From Acidimicrobiaceae bacterium (GTDB lineage: Bacteria > Actinomycetota > Acidimicrobiia > Acidimicrobiales > RAAP-2), in assembly GCA_003132205.1 (NCBI GenBank), contig PKWY01000033.1:43930-90372 (forward strand): a stretch of 46,443 nucleotides of DNA, written 5' to 3'. The notes beneath the pieces are model-generated. The model was not told the origin of the DNA. It did not search any database and worked only from the letters and a program-made list of their open reading frames with translations. Below, in pieces: positions 40,869 through 46,443 of this stretch (the stretch's first letter is position 1; every line of letters starts with the position of its first letter). The translations under genes were made by a program, and so were the position numbers.

Positions 40869-41333
40869 ATGGAGCCAGGCGTCGATCGGTCGGCAACATC
40901 GACGTGCGACAACCCGATGTGTTCGTGTGATCCGTGCACGTGCGACGACTGTCACTGCGGCGCAGCGAGGCTGGGAGAGCTCGAGCGACGGGTGATGGAC
41001 GTACTTTGGGAGGGGCCCGAGCGCGAGTTGATCGGGCGCGCAGTGGCCGATGCGTTTCCCGAACACGCCTACACGACGGTCGCCACCGTGCTCGACCGCC
41101 TCGTTCACAAGGGACTGCTGCACCGCAGGATGGACGGGCGTTCCATCAAGTTCGCCGTCATCGGAACCCGGGGCGCCCACACCGCCGCGCTGATGCACGA
41201 CGACCCGGTCGCCAGTCACGACCCCGGTTCCGCCCTGGTCAGCTTCAGCCAGACCCTGTCGCCCTCGGAGGCGGCGATACTCCGCCGAGCTCTCAAAGAG
41301 CGTGAAGCGAGACCGGTTCCCTCGGACCAGTGA
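40869..41333 (+). CDS. BlaI/MecI/CopY-family winged-helix regulator with Cys-rich N-terminus
   Basis: Residues ~35-110 form the BlaI-type winged helix (LGELERRVMDVLWEGPE, then YTTVATVLDRLVHKGLLHRRMDGR). Before it, residues 14-31 read CDNPMCSCDPCTCDDCHCG, seven cysteines and one histidine, a likely metal-binding tail. BlaI/CopY proteins repress nearby genes and are released by protease or metal. No BlaR1-type M56 protease gene is adjacent, which favours a metal or redox signal. ATG 40869 is chosen for the leaderless -10 box and because the frame before it (from 40785) resembles nothing. Confidence 0.85.
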   Translation: MEPGVDRSATSTCDNPMCSCDPCTCDDCHCGAARLGELERRVMDVLWEGPERELIGRAVADAFPEHAYTTVATVLDRLVHKGLLHRRMDGRSIKFAVIGTRGAHTAALMHDDPVASHDPGSALVSFSQTLSPSEAAILRRALKEREARPVPSDQ

Positions 41334-41363
41334 GCCACCCCGCGTCGCATTGACGGCCAATCG

Positions 41364-42044
41364 CTAGATCATGACGATGAGCAGGAACCCCATGAGGATG
41401 CACAAGAGCACGTGGCTCGCGTCTTCGAGCCGGGGCGCGTCCGCCAGCCCTCGAACGCCACCGGCGCGGCCGAACCGTCTTTCCGACTGAATCGGCGCAC
41501 TTCCTGGCCTGCCAGATGCGCTCATGGCGGAGGTCGAGCCACGAGGCGTGTGGTGAGAGGCGCCCCTGGCAGAAGAGTCGAGCGTGAGGATGGCTGACGC
41601 GAAGAAGATCAGCACCAGAACGAAGGCGAGCCCCGGATCAAGCCTTGAAGCCGCGCTTGACAGGGACATCGACCCTGTCGGGGACCCGCCGCGTACCCGC
41701 ACGGGGAACCGGAACATCAAGAGCATCGCCAAGCTCATCGCCGCGTGGACCAAGAAGTGAGAGAGGTGGACTCCGTGGTGGCGCACCGACTGAAGGGTGC
41801 GCGCCAAGAACCACGTGAGCAGAACCGCGAAGATGATCTCCCACATGACCCTCGCCCCGAACGCCCATTGGGCAACAGACATGCCGGCCATCGACACTCC
41901 CATGAAGGTGTGGGCGATATCAATGTCCCAACCAGAGCCACGGTGGGTGGCCGCCTTCACGATCAAGGAAATCAAGCAGTACGCGGCGGCGGCGAGCATC
42001 AGCACGGCGCAGAGGTAGTACAGCCACGAAGGCGTCATCGTCAT
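41364..42044 (-). CDS. DUF5134-like integral membrane protein
   Basis: The 226-residue protein has about six hydrophobic helices, with histidines in WDIDIAHTFMGVSMAGMS and HHGVHLSHFLVHAAMSL that could bind haem or metal. The central loop after VRGGSPTGSMS and the late Ser/Gly/Arg-rich linker are hydrophilic. It matches DUF5134, a family of unknown function found in actinobacteria, often near copper or b-type redox genes. Seven bases separate it from the next membrane gene in the same direction. Confidence 0.72.
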   Translation of the reverse strand: MTMTPSWLYYLCAVLMLAAAAYCLISLIVKAATHRGSGWDIDIAHTFMGVSMAGMSVAQWAFGARVMWEIIFAVLLTWFLARTLQSVRHHGVHLSHFLVHAAMSLAMLLMFRFPVRVRGGSPTGSMSLSSAASRLDPGLAFVLVLIFFASAILTLDSSARGASHHTPRGSTSAMSASGRPGSAPIQSERRFGRAGGVRGLADAPRLEDASHVLLCILMGFLLIVMI

Positions 42045-42050
42045 GAATCG

Positions 42051-43067
42051 TCAGGTCACCTTCGCCACGACCACCGAGTCCGGCGCAGTGGCGTTCGGGG
42101 TCGCTCGAGCAGCCGTCAAGGGCCAGTACGTCAACGCCAGCACCACGACCAGCGGCCCCGAGTTGGGGTCCGTCGCGCCCACGGCCAGGATTCCGCCAAA
42201 GTTCTGGGTGGCGACCCAGATGGACGCAAACACCGCAATCGCCAGCACCAGAGCCACCCGGGTGAGCGTGGGGGGTAGAAGTATCGCGCCAGCCACCACG
42301 ATGCAGAGAACGCCGAGTGAAACCGCCAGTGGCGTCCCGTCATGGAGAAGGAGCAACGCCGCGTGACGATCGATGGCGGCGAGCCATCCCGGCTGCCCGC
42401 TGTTCATTCGCGCCACCAGATCGTGCAGGGCCCGTGGCGAGCGACCCGAACCGACCACCGTCAGCAGCGACATAAGGGCCCACGCCGTGATCCAGATGAC
42501 CCTGGCCGCTTTCGGTCCAACAGTTCGAGCTGCCACGAACGGCTGGTCCGAACCCTCGCTGGGCCACAGCAGTACCGCGAGCAGAACGTAGAAGAGCGCG
42601 CCGCCCGGGCCACCGCGAAGTGGCGTGGCGCCACCGGTGAATATCGCGCCCAGGCCCTCGCCGAACCACCAGACGCCGAGCGCCCACGCGATAGAGAGTG
42701 CCAGGGCGGGCTTGCACGTACGCTTCGACACGATTCCAAAGGCAATCGAAAACTGAACGACCGCACAGAGCGTATTGGCCAGCACCGGATGGTGATAGAA
42801 GATCGAAGCGTTCCACGTAATGGTGTGGGCGATCCAGCCGGGGTTGGCACTGGCCGACGAGTTCAACATGCCGCTCAGTCCACTGGGGCCCGGAGTGAAC
42901 ATGGAGGGCTGGACCTGCAGCACGGCGTCAAGCAGCCATAGCGTGGCCAAGATCAGCAGCAGCGCTCGCTGGAGATCCCTCGGCGCTCGATGCGCGTCGC
43001 ACTCGGACTCGCGAGAGGCCCGGGCCGCGAGCGGCGCAGTGCTGTCTGGCAGTTCCACCGTGCTCAT
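42051..43067 (-). CDS. Integral membrane protein of unknown function
   Basis: About nine hydrophobic helices follow a ~35-residue acidic/Arg-containing N-terminus. The motif LQVQPSMFTPGPSGLSG after the first helix, and HHPVLANTL next, are distinctive but not characterised. I do not recognise an enzyme or transporter signature. It precedes the DUF5134 gene and probably shares its transcript; a TACT/AGTA dyad at 43090-43103 lies just upstream of the start. ATG 43067 is used, with GTG 43076 three codons earlier possible. Confidence 0.72.
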   Translation of the reverse strand: MSTVELPDSTAPLAARASRESECDAHRAPRDLQRALLLILATLWLLDAVLQVQPSMFTPGPSGLSGMLNSSASANPGWIAHTITWNASIFYHHPVLANTLCAVVQFSIAFGIVSKRTCKPALALSIAWALGVWWFGEGLGAIFTGGATPLRGGPGGALFYVLLAVLLWPSEGSDQPFVAARTVGPKAARVIWITAWALMSLLTVVGSGRSPRALHDLVARMNSGQPGWLAAIDRHAALLLLHDGTPLAVSLGVLCIVVAGAILLPPTLTRVALVLAIAVFASIWVATQNFGGILAVGATDPNSGPLVVVLALTYWPLTAARATPNATAPDSVVVAKVT

Positions 43068-43089
43068 CTCCCTCACTTTCGATGACCAT

Positions 43090-43103
43090 TACTACCATCA
43101 GTA
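43090..43103. promoter_or_regulatory. Possible BlaI/CopY-type operator
   Basis: TACTACCATCAGTA has TACT...AGTA arms. BlaI/MecI operators typically contain TACTACA/TGTAGTA-type arms, so the match is partial. It lies 23 bases upstream of the membrane-protein start and may be bound by the regulator encoded at 40869-41333. Confidence 0.25.
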
Positions 43104-43411
43104 GGAGTTGTGCTACCGCCGGCGGCAGCGCAGACGCAAGTGAGGTCGCTCTGTCGAACGGCGCGTGGTCCAGGGTTTGAGCAGTCCCCCGGTCTCAGGA
43201 AAGTCCGCGAGCGCGGCGGCGTTTCGTACCGCCTCCGAATCCGAGGTTGAGACTTGCCACCGGCGATACGCTCCGCGCGCGTTCAATCAGTGATCTTGGA
43301 GAACGAATACTGAGCTGGAGCGGTTGCACCGTCATGAGTCTGCGAGAGGATCAGCCCCGACAGCGCCTCACCACCCGTGAGCGGATCGTTGCGGGCGCCG
43401 CGACCGGGTCC
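43104..43411. other. Convergent gap between moaC copy 1 and the membrane genes
   Basis: No gene is credible. Frames on the plus strand (for example from 43247) run antisense into moaC and show no domain. The promoter of the leftward membrane gene pair should lie at the low-coordinate side. Confidence 0.35.
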
Positions 43412-43897
43412 CTAGCGGGGAGCATCCACCAGTCGCCCCCACTCGCCGGACTTGCCGCCGCTCTTGCGCAGGAGCACGAGATCATCGATCTCGGCCCTGG
43501 GATCGACGTCCACGAGCGAGTTGACGATGCTGAGCGCGGCAATGGCGCAGGCCGTCAGGGCCTCCATCTCCACTCCCGTGCGGTGCGTCGCCGTTACGGT
43601 CGCGGAAATCTCGATGCGTCCCTCGTTCACGACGACCTCAACGTGAATCTCGTTGAGATTCAGCGGGTGACAGAGGGGAATGAGATTGGCTGTCTGCTTG
43701 GCGGCCTGAATCCCGGCCAGGCGGGCCGCGTGCACCGGGTCGAGCTCGTTGGTACGCAGTCCGGGTGCGGCCACATCGGCCACGGTGCGCACCACACAAC
43801 TCGCGTACGCGCGCCTCAGCGTGGGGCGCTTGTGGGTGACATCGACCATGCGTAGTTTGCCGGTGCCATCGACGTGGGAAAACGGCTGTTCGGTCAA
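43412..43897 (-). CDS. moaC: MoaC-family protein, copy 1, lacking key catalytic residues
   Basis: The 161-residue protein is clearly MoaC: KLRMVDVTHKRPTLRRA, AARLAGIQAAKQTANLIPLCHPL, TGVEMEALTACAIAALSIV and RKSGGKSG. MoaC (with MoaA) makes cPMP. Against E. coli MoaC, His77 (in LCHPL) is kept, but Lys51 of KGDV is absent (the region reads NELDPVHAARLAG), and Asp128 and Lys131 of YDMCK are replaced (VNSLVDVD). It may be inactive alone or a partner or regulator of copy 2. TTG 43897 is preferred because GGAGGGG lies just before it; GTG 43933 is an alternative. Confidence 0.85.
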   Translation of the reverse strand: MTEQPFSHVDGTGKLRMVDVTHKRPTLRRAYASCVVRTVADVAAPGLRTNELDPVHAARLAGIQAAKQTANLIPLCHPLNLNEIHVEVVVNEGRIEISATVTATHRTGVEMEALTACAIAALSIVNSLVDVDPRAEIDDLVLLRKSGGKSGEWGRLVDAPR

Positions 43898-44032
43898 GAC
43901 GCCCCTCCGATACGCTTCGGACCGGTCACTCAAGTCGTGTCCCCGGTCCCCCGCACGATGCTACAGGGCCAACTGTCTCGCGTCGCTCCGACGAAAGTGA
44001 ACGGAGTGACCCGCACTCGTGCACACGAGGAT

Positions 44033-44548
44033 CTAGTGCTCGGCCTCGACGTCGTTCGAGTCGCGCAACGCCTCTTCGCGCCGCCAGGTGCCCGCGCGGC
44101 CCCCGGACTTTTCCCACAGCGCCACGTTTCCTATCGTCATCGTGCGATCGGCGGACTTGCACATGTCGTAGATGGTGAGCGCCGCCACGGTGACCGCCGT
44201 GAGGGCCTCCATCTCGACACCAGTCCGGTCAACCGCGTCGACGCTCGCATCGACGTCAATGTGGGTGTCGGCGATCGTGAAGTTCAAGTGGACGTTGCTC
44301 ACCAGTACGAGGTGCGACATGGGCAGGAGTGACGCCGCCTGCTTGGCCGCTTGAGTGCCCGCGACGCGAGCGGTCGCCAGCACGTCGCCCTTGTTCATCG
44401 TGTTCGTCGCCACACTCGCCGTGGTGGACGCCAACATGGTGATGCGACAGCGCGCCACCGCGCGACGAGGACTGACCTCCGAGGGACCAAGGTCGCGCGG
44501 GAAGGTCCCATCGCGAGGCGTTCTGTTGAGTTGGTGCATATCGTCCAC
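44033..44548 (-). CDS. moaC: Cyclic pyranopterin monophosphate synthase, copy 2
   Basis: This 171-residue MoaC keeps the residues used in E. coli for catalysis: Lys of KGDV, His in PMSHLV (position of His77), TGVEMEALTA, and Asp and Lys of YDMCKSAD, plus EKSGGRAG. It lacks the usual CHP Pro and the N-terminal MVDVS, which reads GPSEVSPRRAVARCRI. By these residues it is the more likely active MoaC of the pair. It lies 135 bases before copy 1 in the same direction and is divergent from the HTH-TOBE gene. Confidence 0.85.
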   Translation of the reverse strand: MDDMHQLNRTPRDGTFPRDLGPSEVSPRRAVARCRITMLASTTASVATNTMNKGDVLATARVAGTQAAKQAASLLPMSHLVLVSNVHLNFTIADTHIDVDASVDAVDRTGVEMEALTAVTVAALTIYDMCKSADRTMTIGNVALWEKSGGRAGTWRREEALRDSNDVEAEH

Positions 44549-44654
44549 GGCGCAATGCTACCGACGCAGCGACGGGTGCAGTCAGAGAGTCGAGCCCGGC
44601 GGCGGGGCTACGAGTAGCCGAACACGCCGGACAGGACAGTTGCGTTGCGATCGC

Positions 44655-44660
44655 TATCCT
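44655..44660 (+). promoter_or_regulatory. -10 box (TATCCT) of leaderless HTH-TOBE gene
   Basis: TATCCT ends six bases before GTG 44667, the same leaderless spacing seen for the BlaI-type gene at 40869. No ribosome site precedes the GTG. Confidence 0.5.
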
Positions 44661-44666
44661 TTGGAC

Positions 44667-45068
44667 GTGACGCAGTACCGCATTGGCCAGGTCGCCGAAC
44701 TGTTGGGGGTGAGCACCGACACGGTGCGCCGATGGGTTGACGCCGGACGGATCAAGGCTACGGTGGGATCGGGTGGGCGGCGCTACTTCGACGGCGTCGA
44801 TTTGGCCAAGTTCGCCATCGAGATCGCCGGTGACCAGACAACTGAGCATCCCCGTGCGCAGTCAGCCCGTAATCGCTTCGTCGGCATCGTGACCAAGGTG
44901 GTGAAGGACAAGGTGGCCGCGCAGGTCGAGATCCAGGCCGGTCCCCATCGTTTCGTCTCATTGATCACTCGCGAGGCGGTTGACGAACTTGAGCTCGTTC
45001 CGGGAATGGTGGTTGATGCCGTGGTGAAGGCCACCAACGTCGGCGTGGAGATTCCCGCTCAGTTCTGA
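44667..45068 (+). CDS. HTH (MerR/excisionase-type) and TOBE domain regulator, probable molybdate sensor
   Basis: The 133-residue protein has an N-terminal helix-turn-helix (YRIGQVAELLGVSTDTVRRW, then DAGRIKA, GGRRYFDGVDLAKF) and a C-terminal TOBE/molbindin domain (residues ~68-133; RNRFVGIVTKVVKDKVAAQV, then FVSLITREAVDELEL and VVDAVVKATNVGVE). TOBE domains bind molybdate or tungstate as oligomers. The arrangement matches small actinobacterial Mo-responsive regulators and differs from ModE, whose HTH is of the LysR type. GTG 44667 is set by the -10 box. It is convergent with the mod-type transporter gene and divergent from moaC, both likely targets. Confidence 0.88.
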   Translation: MTQYRIGQVAELLGVSTDTVRRWVDAGRIKATVGSGGRRYFDGVDLAKFAIEIAGDQTTEHPRAQSARNRFVGIVTKVVKDKVAAQVEIQAGPHRFVSLITREAVDELELVPGMVVDAVVKATNVGVEIPAQF

Positions 45069-45083
45069 ACCCGCCGCGACGGC

Positions 45084-46443
45084 CTACTGGGCCGCCGGCC
45101 CCTTCGTTGATGCGGCCGCCAGCGGAACATTGGGATTGGCCCACAGTGAAATCGCGCTGCGGTCCATCACCACGCGACAACGCTGGCCCACGCTCAGTTC
45201 AACGGGGTCCACCACGCGTGCGTGGAGTTCGAACTGGTCGTTGAGCGTCACGAAGAGGTCGACGGCCGTGCCGACGTCGGCGATGTCGCTCAGCGTTCCC
45301 ACGAGGCCCTCGTCGGCCGGGTCGAAAGACGCCCGGTCGTCCAGTGTGCGCACGATGACCTGCTCGGGTCGGATGCTCCACAGCACCTCCGCACCCGGCG
45401 CCATACCGTCGGTGTCAACCGCGATTACCGTGCCCCCCGAGTCGATGCGCCCGGGGGCCACGACCAGTGCGTGGTGCAGGTTCGAGATCCCGAGCAACCG
45501 GGCTACCTCGGGCGAGGCTGGGCGGGAGAAGACCTGGCGGTTCGTCCCCGACTGCAGCGACGCTCCATCAGTGATGACGATCACCTCTTGTGACAGGAAG
45601 GCGGCCTCTTGAGGATCGTGAGTGACGATAACGGTTGCGAGCCCCGTCTCTTGCTGCAGACGACGAAGTTCGCGGTGCAGCTCTCGACGGATGGGCATGT
45701 CGAGAGCTGAGAACGGTTCGTCAAGCAGAAGGACCTCTGGCGAGTGACAAAGAGCCTGGGCCAATGCAACGCGCTGGCGTTGTCCGCCGGAGATCTCCGA
45801 GGGGTAGCGATTCTCCAAACCGTCGAGTTGCAGGTGGCCCAACCAGTACGCAGCGTTTCCTCGTGTGGCATTCTTCGGGAAGTTCAGATTCTGCCAGACC
45901 GTGAGGTGCGGAAACAGTGAGAACCCTTGCGAGACATAACCGACTGGGCGCTTCTCAGGCTTGACGTTGCTCACCACATCGTTGCCGTACGAGACCTCGC
46001 CAGCCCCTGGTCCGTAGAGGCCGGCCAAGGAGCGTAGGAGCGCCGACTTTCCGGAACCAGATGGTCCGAGAACTGCGAGGTTGTCACTTTGCGTCACGTG
46101 CTTGATCTTCAACTGGAATGACCCCAGCTGTTTTGAGATGTCGAATCGAAGTCGCGACGATGGCTTGAGGGTTGGAGGAACCGGAGTGATCTCGCTCAGA
46201 TCTACGTGAGCGAGCTTGGGAAGTCGTGCTCGACTCAAGAGGACGATTCCACTGGCAACAATGAGGGCGAGCATGGTTGGCGCCAAGGTGGGCGCAATTC
46301 CGCGAGCCATGAATTGGTTGACGGTGTAGACCGGCAGGGACGCGGGGTTGTAGGCGAGGATCGTGACGGCGCCGTATTCGCCAAAGGCTCGCAACCACGT
46401 CATCGTCATGCCCGCACGAATGCCGGGGCCGGCGACTGGAACG
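45084..46443 (-). CDS. Molybdate-type ABC transporter: permease end fused to ATPase with TOBE domain (5' end outside window)
   Basis: The frame is open to the window edge, so the ATG at 46409 is internal. The first visible residues (PVAGPGIRAGMTMTWLRAFGEYGAV) are the cytoplasmic loop and helix of a ModB-type permease, followed by a last helix (TLAPTMLALIVASGIVLL). After a linker comes a full ABC ATPase: Walker A GPSGSGKS, Q-loop YVSQGFSLFPHLTV, signature SGGQRQR, Walker B VLLLDEPFSALD and H-loop THD. A C-terminal TOBE pair follows (SIRPEQVIV, GTLSDIADVGTAVDLFV, ELSVGQRCRVV). ModB and ModC are usually separate proteins. Substrate molybdate or tungstate is supported by the Moco context. Confidence 0.88.
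   Translation of the reverse strand, partial: VPVAGPGIRAGMTMTWLRAFGEYGAVTILAYNPASLPVYTVNQFMARGIAPTLAPTMLALIVASGIVLLSRARLPKLAHVDLSEITPVPPTLKPSSRLRFDISKQLGSFQLKIKHVTQSDNLAVLGPSGSGKSALLRSLAGLYGPGAGEVSYGNDVVSNVKPEKRPVGYVSQGFSLFPHLTVWQNLNFPKNATRGNAAYWLGHLQLDGLENRYPSEISGGQRQRVALAQALCHSPEVLLLDEPFSALDMPIRRELHRELRRLQQETGLATVIVTHDPQEAAFLSQEVIVITDGASLQSGTNRQVFSRPASPEVARLLGISNLHHALVVAPGRIDSGGTVIAVDTDGMAPGAEVLWSIRPEQVIVRTLDDRASFDPADEGLVGTLSDIADVGTAVDLFVTLNDQFELHARVVDPVELSVGQRCRVVMDRSAISLWANPNVPLAAASTKGPAAQ

Noticed and set aside
1..46443. CRISPR array, tRNA or rRNA genes
   Set aside because: No regularly spaced direct repeats and no tRNA-like cloverleaf or rRNA segment were noticed by eye on either strand; a tRNA search tool could still find one.

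Overview
The window is high-GC bacterial DNA, best read as an actinobacterial chromosome, probably of the Acidimicrobiia type. This rests on a deazaflavin (F420)-type nitroreductase, DUF6457 and DUF5134 proteins, a form I CO dehydrogenase, a secreted repeat protein of the kind seen in that class, and start codons placed directly behind TANNNT boxes (leaderless mRNAs). The taxonomic call is inference. I see no rRNA, tRNA, CRISPR array or phage genes.

Layout. 1-1903: the end of a P-type proton-pumping ATPase, coupled by a 4-base overlap to a PPK2 polyphosphate kinase. 1904-3650: a 126-base inverted-repeat element, an F420-type nitroreductase, and two decayed C1-folate genes (formate-THF ligase and methenyl-THF cyclohydrolase/cyclodeaminase). 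3683-9676: an NAD-linked formate dehydrogenase operon, fdhD-fdsG-fdsB-fdsA, with an FdsD-like tail fused to the catalytic subunit. 10209-15076: an uncharacterised operon of metallo-beta-lactamase-fold hydrolase, NCS1 permease, iron-type alcohol dehydrogenase, universal stress protein and GntR/UTRA regulator. 15370-15878: remnants of a PPOX protein and an IS3 transposase. 16039-18344: mobA, moeA and a DUF6457 gene. 18679-26621: a secreted repeat protein, a GH130 enzyme, LemA, HtpX, and a sulfite-oxidase-fold molybdoenzyme paired with a cytochrome b. 26860-35674: a frameshifted secreted protein, then the aerobic CO dehydrogenase operon in the order coxM-S-L-xdhC/YHS-mocA-coxD-coxG-coxE. 35890-36014: a second copy of the inverted-repeat element with a 10-base target duplication. 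36413-40648: split xdhC, moaE, a second moeA, moaA and moaD. 40869-43067: a Cys-rich BlaI/MecI-type regulator and two membrane proteins. 43412-46443: two dissimilar moaC genes, an HTH-TOBE regulator and a fused molybdate-type ABC permease/ATPase cut by the window end.

How it fits together. Most of the window serves molybdenum (or tungsten) enzymes. Oxyanion is imported by the mod-type transporter, probably sensed by the HTH-TOBE protein, and built into cofactor by MoaA, MoaC, MoaD, MoaE and MoeA. MobA and MocA make the dinucleotide forms, and FdhD and XdhC-type proteins assist sulfuration or insertion. Three client enzymes are encoded here: formate dehydrogenase (bis-MGD), CO dehydrogenase (MCD) and a sulfite-oxidase-type protein. 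Together they suggest a bacterium that draws electrons from formate and CO. The ruined folate genes beside the formate dehydrogenase suggest that formate assimilation through THF was lost at this locus while oxidation to CO2 was kept.
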